48,346 nucleotides of DNA. Source: Myxococcota bacterium. GTDB lineage: Bacteria > Myxococcota_A > UBA796 > CAJQPC01. Both the position numbers and the translations under genes were made by a program. This document shows positions 39,586-48,306 of the stretch, piece by piece; within the stretch, counting starts at the first letter, position 1, and each line of letters starts with the position of its first letter. The notes below the pieces were generated by a model. The model searched no databases and was not told the origin of the DNA. It worked only from the letters and a program-made list of their open reading frames with translations. The DNA lies in the NCBI GenBank assembly GCA_023150775.1, contig JAKLKE010000007.1, positions 12,117-60,462 on the forward strand, written 5' to 3'.

Positions 39586-41211
39586 ATGGCCCCGATGATC
39601 CGTCGCATTCGAAACATCGGCATCCTCGCCCACATCGACGCCGGGAAGACCACGCTCACCGAGCGGATCCTCATGGCGACGGGCCGTATCCGCATCCCCG
39701 GCGAGGTGGATGACGGCACGGCGACGATGGACTTTATGGTCCAGGAGCGGGAGCGGGGCATCACCATCGGCGCCGCCGCGACGCGTGTGGGCTGGCGTGA
39801 TCATGTCATCCACCTCATCGACACCCCCGGGCACGTCGACTTCACCATCGAGGTCGAGCGCTCGCTGCGGGTGCTCGACGGGGCGATCGTCGTGCTCTCC
39901 GCGAGCGAAGGTGTGCAGCCCCAGACCGAGCACGTCTGGGCCCAGGCCGACGCGCGCCGTGTGCCGCGCCTGGTGTTCATCAACAAGCTCGACCGGGTCG
40001 GCGCCGACTTTGAGCGCTGCCTCAGCGACCTGCAGACCCGCCTAAACGCCCCCGCCGTGGCGTTCCAGCTCCCGGTGGTCGAGGACGGCCGCCTGCTCGG
40101 CGTGCTCGACCTCGTTCACTCACGGCTCCTGACGTTCACCCGGAAGGACCGCGGCGTGATCGTGCAGTCCGAGCCCGTGCCCGAGTCGTTGGAGGTCGAG
40201 CTCACCTTTGGTCGTGAGGCCCTCCTCAACGCCGCGCTGCACAGCGATCCGGTGATGGAGAGATACCTCACCACCGGCGTGGTGAGCCCCGCCGACCTCT
40301 ACGCCGACGCGCGGCAGCGTGTGCTGGAGGGGGCGCTGGTGCCGGTGTTCTGCGGCGCGGCGAAGCACCACCAGGGTGTGCAGCCGCTCTTGGACGCGGT
40401 GATCGAGCTTCTGCCCTCTCCGGCGGACGTCGAGCCTTGCTACGGCCTGAGCGCCGTGGGGCGGGGCACGGCGGAGCGTCGCCGCCCCGAGCTCTCCGAG
40501 CCGGCCTGCGCGCTCGTGTTTAAGCTCCTCCACGATCGTGACGAGGGCCTGCTCGCGTTCACCCGGGTGTACTCCGGCGCCTTACGTGTGGGCGACGTCG
40601 TGCTCAACCCACGCACCGGCGCCCAGCAGACGATCACCCAGCTCTTCGCCGCCCACGCCGAGGAGCTGGAGCCCGTGAGCGTCGCCGAGGCGGGCGCGAT
40701 CACCGTCGTCGCCGGGCTCACCCACCCGATCACCGGCGACACCCTCTGCGACCCGGGCGCCCCGCTGCTCCTGGAGGCGCTCACGCCGCCTTCCCCGGTG
40801 CTCGGCGTCGTGATCGAGGCCGAGACCATCGAGAGCGAAGAGCGCCTCACCGCCGCCCTGCAGCGCCCTCTGCTAGAAGATCCCACCCTGCGCCTCACCG
40901 TCGATCCCCAGACCGGCCAGCGTGTGCTGGAGGGGATGGGTGAGCTGCACCTGGAGATCGCCGTCGAGCGCCTGCGCCGTGAGCACGGCCTCGCCCTGCG
41001 GGTGGGCCAGCCCCGGGTCACCTACCTGCTGGCGCCGAGCCTCAGCGCTGAGGGGGAGGGGACACACCGCCTGGTGACCGGCGCCGGGGAACAACGCGCG
41101 TCCCTCCAGGTTCGTCTCACGCCGCAGCCCGACACCCTTCAGGTGAGCATCGATCGCCCTGCCCGAGGACTACGCCGAGGCGATCGTCAGCGCGCTTCGT
41201 GCGGGTGTTGA
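39586..41211 (+). CDS. EF-G2-like translation GTPase, N-terminal part of a frameshifted gene
   Basis: 541 residues in this frame, of which about the first 520 match EF-G. GTPase motifs AHIDAGKT (15-22), QERERGIT, DTPGHVDFT (79-87) and NKLD (133-136; usually NKMD). The pattern GEVDDGTATMDFMVQERERG is nearer to mitochondrial EF-G2 and the second EF-G of spirochetes, planctomycetes and deltaproteobacteria than to canonical FusA, so recycling rather than translocation may have been its role. The frame is lost near 41150: residues after VSID are unrelated (ARGLRRGDRQRASCGC). No Shine-Dalgarno is present (the start follows TTTTTTCTG), and transcription must pass the terminator. Probably decaying, or a sequencing error. 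Confidence 0.82.
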   Translation: MAPMIRRIRNIGILAHIDAGKTTLTERILMATGRIRIPGEVDDGTATMDFMVQERERGITIGAAATRVGWRDHVIHLIDTPGHVDFTIEVERSLRVLDGAIVVLSASEGVQPQTEHVWAQADARRVPRLVFINKLDRVGADFERCLSDLQTRLNAPAVAFQLPVVEDGRLLGVLDLVHSRLLTFTRKDRGVIVQSEPVPESLEVELTFGREALLNAALHSDPVMERYLTTGVVSPADLYADARQRVLEGALVPVFCGAAKHHQGVQPLLDAVIELLPSPADVEPCYGLSAVGRGTAERRRPELSEPACALVFKLLHDRDEGLLAFTRVYSGALRVGDVVLNPRTGAQQTITQLFAAHAEELEPVSVAEAGAITVVAGLTHPITGDTLCDPGAPLLLEALTPPSPVLGVVIEAETIESEERLTAALQRPLLEDPTLRLTVDPQTGQRVLEGMGELHLEIAVERLRREHGLALRVGQPRVTYLLAPSLSAEGEGTHRLVTGAGEQRASLQVRLTPQPDTLQVSIDRPARGLRRGDRQRASCGC

Positions 41212-41662
41212 GCGCGCCCTCGGAGGAGGGGCCCCGCTGGCCTTCGCGCGGGTCTCCGTGAGCGGCGGATCGTGTGAGCCAGGGCCTGGGGCGCTGATCG
41301 CGGCCCGGGTCGCGGCGGGCCTCGCCTTGGACGACGCGCTGAAAAGATCGTCGATCATGGTGATGGAGCCGATCATGCGCCTTGAGGTTCGCACGCCGGG
41401 CGACTATATGGGCGGGGTCCTGGGTGACCTCCAGGCGCGACGCGGGATCGTCACCTCGACGACGCCGAGACCGCCGCTACAGGTCATCGAGGCCGACGTG
41501 CCACTCGCGGAGCTGGTTGGTTACACAACCGCCCTGCGATCGGCCACCCAAGGCCGATCGTCGGCCAGCATTCAGTTCTCCCGTCATTCCCCCGCGCCCC
41601 CCAAGCTCTCTCGCCTCATCTTCGAGCCCCTCGTGGGTGATCGTGTAAAGAGCGAATCGTGA
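41147..41662 (+). pseudogene. C-terminal part of the EF-G2-like gene in the +1 frame
   Basis: In the next frame, LPEDYAEAIVSALRAGVERA, MEPIMRLEVRTPGDYMGGVLGDLQARRGIV, and LAELVGYTTALRSATQGR continue EF-G domains IV and V exactly where the first part stops. The frame opens right behind a TGA at 41144-41146. Joined at about 41150 the two parts give about 690 residues, the normal EF-G length. One extra base, perhaps in CGCCCTGCCC, explains the break. Without its own start this half would not be translated unless ribosomes shift. A weak GTG at 41258 is not credible as a gene start. Confidence 0.78.
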
Positions 41663-41909
41663 CCACCATGCGCATGAGCCCTCCTGAACCTGCCCCCAAC
41701 CGCGCCGCCGATGCGGCAGAGAGGGGAAAGGTGATCTTCAGGGTGGCCAACTCCGCAACGACCGGCTAAGCGCGGTTGTTGCGTCTTCTCGGAGTCGCTG
41801 TCCGCTCCCCCTGGACAACCACCCCGATCAGCCCGAATCCATCGAGCCCGCCGTGCCGGCCAACCGCCGAGCAGGCTGGTACGTCAGAAACGAACAGGAC
41901 CGTCATCTC
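41663..41909 (+). promoter_or_regulatory. 247-base leader region before rpsJ
   Basis: No gene seen. GGTTGT (41774-41779) and ACAACC (41815-41820) can form a 6-bp stem. In E. coli the S10 leader is the L4 regulatory target; nothing here shows L4 binding. No consensus promoter found, although one must exist since the fusA-like gene is cut off by a terminator. Confidence 0.3.
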
Positions 41910-42224
41910 ATGGCCAGCACCAACAAGATTCGTATTCGTCTCAAGGCCTACGACCACAAGCTGCTGGATCGGAGCGCCGGGGAGATCGTTGAGACCGCTC
42001 GACGCACCGGCGTGCGCATTCGGGGGCCCTTCCCCCTGCCCACGACGGTCTCCCGCTGGACGGTTCTTCGTGGCCCTCACGTCGACAAGAAGTCCCGTGA
42101 GCAGTTCGAGCGCCGCACGCACCACCGCCTCCTCGACATTCTTGAGCCCACCCAGCAGACCGTGGACGCGCTCATGAAGCTCGACCTCTCGGCTGGTGTT
42201 CACGTCGAGATCAAGCTGTCCTGA
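41910..42224 (+). CDS. rpsJ: 30S ribosomal protein S10
   Basis: 104 residues from the ATG at 41910, the standard start [17 protein letters not shown] (an upstream in-frame ATG at 41853 adds a non-homologous tail). S10 is also NusE, partner of NusB/NusG in antitermination. [14 protein letters not shown] loop present. Next gene is rplD, not rplC. Confidence 0.97.
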   Translation: MASTNKIRIRLKAYDHKLLDRSAGEIVETARRTGVRIRGPFPLPTTVSRWTVLRGPHVDKKSREQFERRTHHRLLDILEPTQQTVDALMKLDLSAGVHVEIKLS

Positions 42225-42254
42225 GCGGACACCCTTCCCACTGATTCAGTCGGG

Positions 42255-42282
42255 CGCCACACCCTTGAGTTCAAGGGTGGCG
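42255..42282 (+). repeat. Hairpin in the rpsJ-rplD gap
   Basis: CGCCA, two-base bulge, CCCTTG, loop AGTT, CAAGGG, TGGCG. Lies where rplC would normally be; no U-tract, so not an evident terminator. Confidence 0.45.
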
Positions 42283-42308
42283 AACTGGCGTCACGATGGA
42301 GCTCAAAG

Positions 42309-42932
42309 ATGCCTACGATTGACGTAGTCAACACAGCCAAGGAGACCGTCGGCTCAGTCGAGCTGCCCGACGATATCTTTGGTGTCGAAGTGAAAGAGCA
42401 CCTCTTCTACACGGTGGTGCGGTACCAGCTCGCCAACCGTCGCGCCGGCACCCACAAGGTGAAGTCCCGGTGTGAGGTCTCCGGCGGTGGTCGTAAACCC
42501 TTCAAGCAGAAGGGCACCGGCCGCGCTCGTCAGGGCACGATCCGCGCCCCCCAGATGCGGGGCGGTGGTGTCGTCCACGGGCCTACCCCTCGTGACCACG
42601 GCTTCAAGGTCTCCAAGAAGGTCCGCCGCGCGGCCCTTTGCAGCGCCCTCTCTCGGCGCGTGCAGGAGTCCAAGCTCACGGTCTTCAACGCCTTCGAGCT
42701 CTCCGCGGTGAAGACCAAAGAGTTCCGCAAGGTGATGGACAGCTTCGGTTTCGACGATCTGTTGCTCATCCTCCCCGAGAAGGATCAAGCCGTCTACTTG
42801 TCGGCGCGTAACCTTCCCGGTGTGCAGGTGCTTCCGGTCGTCGGCCTCAACGTCTACGACGTGCTCAAGCACAAGAACATCGCGGTCACCAGCGCTGCGG
42901 TCGACTCCATCGTCTCGCGGCTGGGGAGGTGA
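42309..42932 (+). CDS. rplD: 50S ribosomal protein L4
   Basis: 207 residues; lines the exit tunnel. The extended loop with [20 protein letters not shown] and [11 protein letters not shown] is intact, and this is the macrolide-related region. Starts 84 bases after rpsJ; rplW follows after 3 bases. Confidence 0.97.
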   Translation: MPTIDVVNTAKETVGSVELPDDIFGVEVKEHLFYTVVRYQLANRRAGTHKVKSRCEVSGGGRKPFKQKGTGRARQGTIRAPQMRGGGVVHGPTPRDHGFKVSKKVRRAALCSALSRRVQESKLTVFNAFELSAVKTKEFRKVMDSFGFDDLLLILPEKDQAVYLSARNLPGVQVLPVVGLNVYDVLKHKNIAVTSAAVDSIVSRLGR

Positions 42933-42935
42933 GAG

Positions 42936-43235
42936 ATGGCGCAGATTCATGATGTGCTCCTCCGTTCGCTGACCACTGAGAAGGGCGCCGTTTTGGAGTC
43001 CACTCAGAACACCTACGTCTTCGCTGTTGGCCTCAAGGCCAACAAGATCCAGATCAAGGCCGCTGTTGAGGCCTTCTTCGGGGTGAGCGTTGAGGCGGTG
43101 CGCACTTCGGTGGTCCGCGGCAAAAACAAGCGTTTCGGTCGCCACTCCGGGCGTCGTTCTGACTGGAAGAAGGCCTACGTCAAGCTCTCGAGCGGTGACG
43201 TGCTGAACTTCTTCAGCGACGAAGCTCAGGCCTGA
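42936..43235 (+). CDS. rplW: 50S ribosomal protein L23
   Basis: 99 residues; docking site for SRP and trigger factor at the tunnel exit. PTTEK-type start is [35 protein letters not shown] is typical. Tightly spaced between rplD and rplB. Confidence 0.97.
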   Translation: MAQIHDVLLRSLTTEKGAVLESTQNTYVFAVGLKANKIQIKAAVEAFFGVSVEAVRTSVVRGKNKRFGRHSGRRSDWKKAYVKLSSGDVLNFFSDEAQA

Positions 43236-43251
43236 GGTCATTGAGGTAGAC

Positions 43252-44076
43252 ATGGGAACCAAGAGCTTCAAGCCTACGAGCAACGGCCTCCGTTTCAAGA
43301 CGGTGTCGGACTTCGCTGAGATCACCACGGGCTCTCCCGAGCGCTCGTTGGTCCTCCCGATGCGTGGCACCGGCGGCCGCAACAACTTCGGTCGCATCAC
43401 CAGCCGTTTCCGCGGCGGTGGTCACAAGCGCCGTTACCGTCTGATCGACTTCCGTCGTGACAAGCAGGGCGTGCCCGGCTGTGTCGCCTCCGTGGAGTAC
43501 GATCCCAACCGCACCGCGAACATCGCCCTCATCCACTACAAAGATGGCGAGAAGCGGTACATCCTGCACCCCAACAACCTGAAGGTCGGCGACACCATCG
43601 TCACCTCAGACCAGGCGGACATCAAGCCCGGCAACGCGATGCGTCTCGCCTCCGTTCCGCTGGGTACCTGGGTGCACAACGTAGAGCTCTACCCGTCTCG
43701 CGGCGGTCAGCTCTGCCGGTCTGCCGGAAGCTACGCCCAGGTCATGGCGAAGGAGAACAGCTACGTCCTCCTCCGTCTGCCCTCCGGTGAGCTTCGTCGT
43801 GTTCACGAGAACTGCCTCGCCACCATCGGCCAGGTCGGTAACCTCGAGCACGAGAACATCTCTCTGGGTAAGGCGGGTCGCGCACGGTGGTTGGGGCGTC
43901 GTCCTCACAACCGCGGCGTCACCATGAACCCCATCGACCACCCGCACGGTGGTGGTGAGGGCAAGACCTCCGGCGGTCGTCACCCCGTGACGCCCTGGGG
44001 TCAGCCCACTCGTGGATACAAGACTCGCTCGCGCAAGAAGCCGAGCACCGCCTTCATCGTCAAGCGCCGTAAGTAG
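43252..44076 (+). CDS. rplB: 50S ribosomal protein L2
   Basis: 274 residues; peptidyl-transferase-proximal protein. The conserved [14 protein letters not shown] segment with the essential His is present. Length normal. SD GAGGTAG; rpsS starts 14 bases on. Confidence 0.98.
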   Translation: MGTKSFKPTSNGLRFKTVSDFAEITTGSPERSLVLPMRGTGGRNNFGRITSRFRGGGHKRRYRLIDFRRDKQGVPGCVASVEYDPNRTANIALIHYKDGEKRYILHPNNLKVGDTIVTSDQADIKPGNAMRLASVPLGTWVHNVELYPSRGGQLCRSAGSYAQVMAKENSYVLLRLPSGELRRVHENCLATIGQVGNLEHENISLGKAGRARWLGRRPHNRGVTMNPIDHPHGGGEGKTSGGRHPVTPWGQPTRGYKTRSRKKPSTAFIVKRRK

Positions 44077-44090
44077 GTTCAGGAGTTCTC

Positions 44091-44372
44091 GTGGCACGCT
44101 CAATCAAGAAGGGCCCCTTTGTGGATGCCCACCTGGAGAAGAAGGCGGTCCTCGCCCGGAGCTCCGGCCAAGGCGCCCCTGTCGTCAAGACCTGGAGCCG
44201 GCGCTCAACCATCCTCCCCGACTTCATCGGGTTGACGTTCGCAGTTCACAACGGTAAAAAGTTCGTGACTGTGTATGTGACGGAGAACATGGTCGGGCAC
44301 AAGCTCGGTGAGTTCGCCCCTACCCGTACCTTCTTCGGCCACGCCGCGGATCGGAAAACAAAGGTGCGCTAA
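44091..44372 (+). CDS. rpsS: 30S ribosomal protein S19
   Basis: 93 residues from GTG (SD CAGGAG). Head protein contacting S13; [16 protein letters not shown] and [21 protein letters not shown] are canonical. An 85-base spacer with two hairpins follows. Confidence 0.97.
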   Translation: MARSIKKGPFVDAHLEKKAVLARSSGQGAPVVKTWSRRSTILPDFIGLTFAVHNGKKFVTVYVTENMVGHKLGEFAPTRTFFGHAADRKTKVR

Positions 44373-44457
44373 GCGCGCGAGGGGTCGCGCTTCTGTCGCG
44401 GCCCCCGCGCTCCACAGCGTGCCTATCACTTCGCTCACAGAGCGATAGGGTCATCAA
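44373..44457 (+). promoter_or_regulatory. Structured rpsS-rplV spacer
   Basis: GCGCGA-GGGG-TCGCGC (44375-44390) followed by TTCT, and CCTAT/CGCT paired with AGCG/ATAGG (44422-44449). The second hairpin covers the GGG at 44448-44450 that best serves as rplV Shine-Dalgarno, so it could limit rplV translation (inference). Confidence 0.4.
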
Positions 44458-44811
44458 ATGGAGTCTACAGCCATTCTCCGATTCGCGCGTGTGTCGGCCC
44501 AGAAGGCCCGCCTCGTGGCTGATCTGATTCGCGGTCGGGATGTCGGGCAGGCGCTTGAGGTGTTGACGTTCACCAACAAGAAGTCCGCCCCGCTCATCAA
44601 GAAGCTCATCGAGTCGGCCGTCGCGAACGCTGAGCACACCTCCAAGGTCAAGTCCAGCGAGGTCGACATCGACGCTCTGTACGTCAAGTCGATCATGGTG
44701 GATCAGGGGACCACACTTCGTCGTTTCCGGCCTCGCGCGCAGGGGCGGGCTACCCCGATCCGCAAGCAGACCGCCCACATCACCGTGGTCCTTGGGACGC
44801 GGGAGGAGTAA
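44458..44811 (+). CDS. rplV: 50S ribosomal protein L22
   Basis: 117 residues; beta-hairpin reaches into the exit tunnel. [20 protein letters not shown] and the hairpin tip [20 protein letters not shown] are intact. Overlaps no gene; rpsC begins 6 bases after the stop. Confidence 0.97.
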   Translation: MESTAILRFARVSAQKARLVADLIRGRDVGQALEVLTFTNKKSAPLIKKLIESAVANAEHTSKVKSSEVDIDALYVKSIMVDQGTTLRRFRPRAQGRATPIRKQTAHITVVLGTREE

Positions 44812-44817
44812 GTCGTC

Positions 44818-45459
44818 ATGGGTCAAAAAGTTCACCCTGTCGGCTTCCGAGTCGGCATTGTTCGTGGTTGGGATGCCCAGTGGTATGCCGACAAGAACTA
44901 CCAGCGGTTCCTCCATGAGGACATCGCGATCCGGAAGTACGTCAAAGAGAAGTATGCTCAGGCGAGCATCTCTCGCGTGACCATTGAGCGCGCCGCCAAC
45001 AAGGCGAAGGTGTTCATTCACGCGGCGAAGCCTGGCATCATCCTCGGCAAGCGCGCGACCGGGCTGGAGAGCCTGCGTAGCGATCTGCAGAAGCTCACGT
45101 CCACCGAGATCTATCCGAACGTCGTTGAGGTTCGGAAGGTTGAGACCGACGCGCAGCTCGTGGCCGAGAACATCGCCGCTCAGCTCGTCAAGCGTGTGTC
45201 CTTCCGTCGCGCCCTCAAGAAGGCGATGACTCAGGCGACGCGCTCCGGCGCCAAGGGCGTCAAGGTTATGTGCAGCGGGCGTCTCGGCGGGGCTGAGATG
45301 TCTCGTCGTGAATGGTACCACGAGGGACGGGTTCCCCTACACACCCTCCGTGCCGACATCGACTACGGCTTCGCTGAGGCGAAGACGACCTACGGTGTCA
45401 TCGGCGTCAAGGTTTGGGTGTTCAAGGGTGAAATTCTGCCCGGTGACGATGAGCGTTGA
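44818..45459 (+). CDS. rpsC: 30S ribosomal protein S3
   Basis: 213 residues. N-terminal KH domain and C-terminal domain ([20 protein letters not shown]) present. The KH loop is [15 protein letters not shown], where other bacteria have GKKG: the second Gly of GXXG is Ala, which may alter mRNA contact at the entry tunnel. This is unusual because the loop is normally fixed. Otherwise normal length. Confidence 0.97.
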   Translation: MGQKVHPVGFRVGIVRGWDAQWYADKNYQRFLHEDIAIRKYVKEKYAQASISRVTIERAANKAKVFIHAAKPGIILGKRATGLESLRSDLQKLTSTEIYPNVVEVRKVETDAQLVAENIAAQLVKRVSFRRALKKAMTQATRSGAKGVKVMCSGRLGGAEMSRREWYHEGRVPLHTLRADIDYGFAEAKTTYGVIGVKVWVFKGEILPGDDER

Positions 45460-45489
45460 GGCCGTCCTGGCCCAGGAGTGTTCAGTACC

Positions 45490-45906
45490 ATGCTGTCTCC
45501 CAAGCGTGTCAAGTACCGCAAGCAGCAGAAGGGCAGGATGAATGGGCTGTCGTACCGCGGCAGCGACGTCTCCTTCGGCGAGTTTGCTCTTCAGGCCACA
45601 GGTTGTGGCCGTATCACCGCACGTCAGCTTGAGGCGGCGCGTATTGCGCTGACCCGTCACGTGAAGCGCGGTGGAAAAGTCTGGATCCGGATCTTCCCGG
45701 ACAAGCCCATCTCCAAGAAGCCGGCCGAGACCCGAATGGGTAAAGGTAAGGGCGCTCCCGAGCTGTGGGTCGCGGTGATTCAACCTGGTCGCGTCTTGTA
45801 CGAGATCGAGGGTGTCGCCGAGGACGTAGCGATGGAGGCTCTTCGTCGCGCTGGCCACAAGCTCCCGCTCGAATGGCGTGTCGTCAAGCGGGAAGGGGTC
45901 ATCTGA
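45490..45906 (+). CDS. rplP: 50S ribosomal protein L16
   Basis: 138 residues from the ATG giving [19 protein letters not shown]; a GTG 12 bases earlier is less likely. Contacts A-site t[27 protein letters not shown] is canonical. Stop overlaps the rpmC start (TGATG). Confidence 0.97.
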   Translation: MLSPKRVKYRKQQKGRMNGLSYRGSDVSFGEFALQATGCGRITARQLEAARIALTRHVKRGGKVWIRIFPDKPISKKPAETRMGKGKGAPELWVAVIQPGRVLYEIEGVAEDVAMEALRRAGHKLPLEWRVVKREGVI

Positions 45907-46223
45907 TGAAGTACTCTGAGCTCACAAGCCTCTCTGACGAGCAGCTTGTTCACAAGGAGCTGGCGCTTGAGCGCGAGCTCACGGCCTTTCGTTTCCGGCT
46001 CTTCACCAACCAGCTGGACGACAACTCCAAGCTGAAGAAGATCCGCAAGGACATCGCCCGCGTTCAGACCGCGGCTCGCGCTCGCGAGCTGGTTCAGGGC
46101 CTCGCCCCGAACGGTCTGCGGGATCGGTTCAAGTCTACTTTCCAGGCCCAGGCCCTCGGTGGTCGTCAGGAGGGATCGTCCTTCCTCAAGGGTGTGGTTG
46201 ACAAGGCCGGTGGTAACGAGTAA
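45906..46223 (+). CDS. rpmC: 50S ribosomal protein L29 with C-terminal extension
   Basis: 105 residues against about 63-70 in most bacteria. The first 62 residues are a normal two-helix L29 (ELTSLSDEQLVHKELALERE, LKKIRKDIARVQTAARARE). After LVQGL about 40 residues follow (NGLRDRFKSTFQAQALGG and onward to KGVVDKAGGNE), predicted helical and basic. L29 sits at the tunnel exit beside L23, so the tail could affect nascent-chain factors. ATG overlaps rplP stop. It is followed by 200 structured bases instead of rpsQ. Confidence 0.93.
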   Translation: MKYSELTSLSDEQLVHKELALERELTAFRFRLFTNQLDDNSKLKKIRKDIARVQTAARARELVQGLAPNGLRDRFKSTFQAQALGGRQEGSSFLKGVVDKAGGNE

Positions 46224-46423
46224 GTAGCAGTGCCCGACGCCGAGCGTGTCGGGCTCCGCTCTCTCGTCCTTCGATGTTCATGGTACCGGGTCGGGTGGTT
46301 CCTCCGGTACGTAGTACGATACTCTCCTGGTCTGAGTCCTGCTTCGGTGGGAGACCCGCCAGGGCACCAGTAACCCGCGTTGGCGTTCATCGTCGGCGTA
46401 TTCTGCACATGTGAGCAGATCTA
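46224..46423 (+). promoter_or_regulatory. 200-base structured spacer between rpmC and rpsQ
   Basis: Three successive hairpins: GCCCGAC/GTCGGGC (46232-46254, followed by pyrimidines), GTACCGG/CCGGTAC (46283-46310), and a nested element CTGGT...ACCAG (46327-46370) with an inner stem GGTGGG/CCCGCC around AGA. rpmC and rpsQ are normally adjacent, so this looks like an RNA regulator, or a terminator plus promoter. No convincing promoter hexamers or gene are seen. Confidence 0.5.
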
Positions 46424-46693
46424 ATGTCCGCAGAGAACAGCGATAGTTCGGGCCGTCGCCTGCTGACCGGTCGTGTCGTCTCCAACAAGATGGACAAGAC
46501 CGTCGCGGTTGAGGTCGTCCGGCGTGTCAAGCATCCCAAGTACGAGAAGTACGTCAACCGCCGTAACGTGTTCAAGGCGCACGATGAGGCCAACGAGTGC
46601 CAGCTTGACGACGTCGTCGTCATTCAGGAGTCTCGTCCTCTCTCTCGCACCAAGCGCTGGCTTGTCGTCGAGCGGCGTCCCCACCACGGTTGA
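46424..46693 (+). CDS. rpsQ: 30S ribosomal protein S17
   Basis: 89 residues. Core [29 protein letters not shown] and [14 protein letters not shown] intact. Shine-Dalgarno is weak (GTGAGCAG), which is unlike its neighbours and may relate to the upstream RNA structure. Confidence 0.95.
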   Translation: MSAENSDSSGRRLLTGRVVSNKMDKTVAVEVVRRVKHPKYEKYVNRRNVFKAHDEANECQLDDVVVIQESRPLSRTKRWLVVERRPHHG

Positions 46694-46738
46694 TGTTCGA
46701 GTCGCTCGCCTGGTGCGCCGGGTGAGGTCGGAGGACTT

Positions 46739-47107
46739 ATGATCCAGAATCTTACGGTCTTGGAGGTCGCAGACAACAGCGGCGCCAAGAAGCTCCGTAC
46801 CATCAAGGTGATCGGCGGCTCTCGTCGTCGGTATGCGTCGATTGGTGACGTTGTGGTCGTCTCGATTCGTGAGGCGCTCCCCAACGGTAAGGTGAAGAAG
46901 GGCGATGTGGCGCGAGCCGTCATCGTGCGGACCAGCAAAGAGGTTCGCCGCCCCGATGGCACCTACATCCGTTTCGACAACAACTCTGCCGTCCTCATCA
47001 ACAAGGATGGAGAGCCCATCGGCACTCGTATCTTCGGGCCTGTGGCGCGCGAGCTTCGCGCCAAGAAGTACATGAAGATCGTGTCTTTGGCTCCCGAAGT
47101 CCTCTAG
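46739..47107 (+). CDS. rplN: 50S ribosomal protein L14
   Basis: 122 residues, canonical: [17 protein letters not shown] and [13 protein letters not shown]. Located on the subunit interface. SD GGAGGA seven bases upstream. rplX follows after 17 bases. Confidence 0.98.
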   Translation: MIQNLTVLEVADNSGAKKLRTIKVIGGSRRRYASIGDVVVVSIREALPNGKVKKGDVARAVIVRTSKEVRRPDGTYIRFDNNSAVLINKDGEPIGTRIFGPVARELRAKKYMKIVSLAPEVL

Positions 47108-47124
47108 CAGCTCAGGAGCGTGCC

Positions 47125-47448
47125 ATGTCGGCGCCCAAGTTTAAGATCAAGCGTGGCGACACCGTAGTGGTTGTCGCGGGCCGTCACAAAGGGAGCCGGG
47201 GCAAGGTCCTCACGGTCATCCCTGAGGACTCTCGGGTTGTGGTCGAGGGGGTAGCCCTCGTCAAGCGCCACCAAAAGGGCGCTGGCGAGCAGCCTGGCCA
47301 GATCATTCAGAAAGAGGCCGCGATTCACATCTCGAACGTCGCTCTTTGGAGCGAGTCCTTGCAGAGCCGCGTCAAGGTTGGCCTCAAGGTCTCCGAGGAC
47401 GGTCGTAAGGTCCGGGTCGATCGTAAGACTGGCGCGCTGCTCGATTGA
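47125..47448 (+). CDS. rplX: 50S ribosomal protein L24
   Basis: 107 residues with the KOW motif DTVVVVAGRHKGSRGKVL near the start; assembly initiator protein. SD CAGGAG. Confidence 0.98.
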   Translation: MSAPKFKIKRGDTVVVVAGRHKGSRGKVLTVIPEDSRVVVEGVALVKRHQKGAGEQPGQIIQKEAAIHISNVALWSESLQSRVKVGLKVSEDGRKVRVDRKTGALLD

Positions 47449-47474
47449 GCATCGGTCGATAGGAGATTCCCCTC

Positions 47475-48017
47475 ATGGTTCCCCGCCTCAAAGAACGGTA
47501 CATGACCGAGCTGGTGCCTAAGCTCAAGCAAGAGCTTGGCAGCACCAACATCATGTGTGTTCCTCGCCTTGAGAAGATCGTGGTCAACACCTCCATCAAG
47601 GAGGCCATCCAGAACCAGAAGCTGCTCGACACAGCGGCTGAGGAGCTGGCGGTGATCACGGGTCAGAAGGCCCTCATCCGGCGCGCGCGCAAGTCCATCG
47701 CGAACTTCAAGCTTCGTGAGGGCATGGCGATCGGCGCCAAGGTCACGCTTCGCGGCGACCGTATGTGGCACTTCTTCGACCGTCTGCTCTCGGTCGCCAT
47801 CCCCCGTATTCGTGACTTCCGTGGGCTTAGCCCCAAGGGGTTCGACGGTCGTGGCAACTACTCGCTCGGTCTCACTGAGCAGATCCTCTTCCCTGAGATC
47901 AACTACGACAAGGTCGTGAAGATCCACGGGATGAACATCACCTTCGTCACCACCGCGAAGACGGACGCTGAGGCCCGGGCTCTCCTGGTCAGCCTCGGCT
48001 TCCCGTTCCGCTCCTAG
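47475..48017 (+). CDS. rplE: 50S ribosomal protein L5
   Basis: 180 residues; 5S rRNA-binding protein of the central protuberance. [34 protein letters not shown] and [17 protein letters not shown] intact. SD AGGAGA. Confidence 0.98.
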   Translation: MVPRLKERYMTELVPKLKQELGSTNIMCVPRLEKIVVNTSIKEAIQNQKLLDTAAEELAVITGQKALIRRARKSIANFKLREGMAIGAKVTLRGDRMWHFFDRLLSVAIPRIRDFRGLSPKGFDGRGNYSLGLTEQILFPEINYDKVVKIHGMNITFVTTAKTDAEARALLVSLGFPFRS

Positions 48018-48026
48018 GAGTAGCTC

Positions 48027-48212
48027 ATGGCCAAAAAGTCCATGATCGCGAAGTCTCAGCGGAAGGCCAAGTTCTCGACCCGCCAGCACAACCGGTGCAA
48101 GGTGTGCGGTCGGCCCCGGGCCTACTACCGTGACTTTGACCTGTGTCGCATCTGCTTGCGGAACATGGCGCTTCGGGGCGAGCTCCCTGGCGTCACCAAG
48201 GCAAGCTGGTAG
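48027..48212 (+). CDS. rpsN: 30S ribosomal protein S14, short zinc-binding type
   Basis: 61 residues with CKVCGRPR and CRICLRNM forming a four-Cys zinc ribbon, the C+ form. The longer zinc-free form would be about 100 residues. Spc-operon position between rplE and rpsH is standard. Confidence 0.97.
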   Translation: MAKKSMIAKSQRKAKFSTRQHNRCKVCGRPRAYYRDFDLCRICLRNMALRGELPGVTKASW

Positions 48213-48306
48213 TTCGCTGAGATCGTTAGCCGAGCTTCATTGGCCCGGTCGGTGGTAGGTCTCGTGCAAAACGCACGAGAAACCAGCACCGTATAGGAGA
48301 GTTCTG

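Noticed and set aside
41120-41170. Programmed +1 frameshift in the EF-G-like gene
   Set aside because: There is no zero-frame stop or slippery codon like that of prfB at the break (the zero-frame stop is about 60 bases later); mutation or sequencing error is simpler.
41258-41662. Separate gene starting at the GTG 41258
   Set aside because: Its product is EF-G domains IV-V and continues the preceding EF-G frame; homology starts before the GTG. Treated as the second part of a broken gene.
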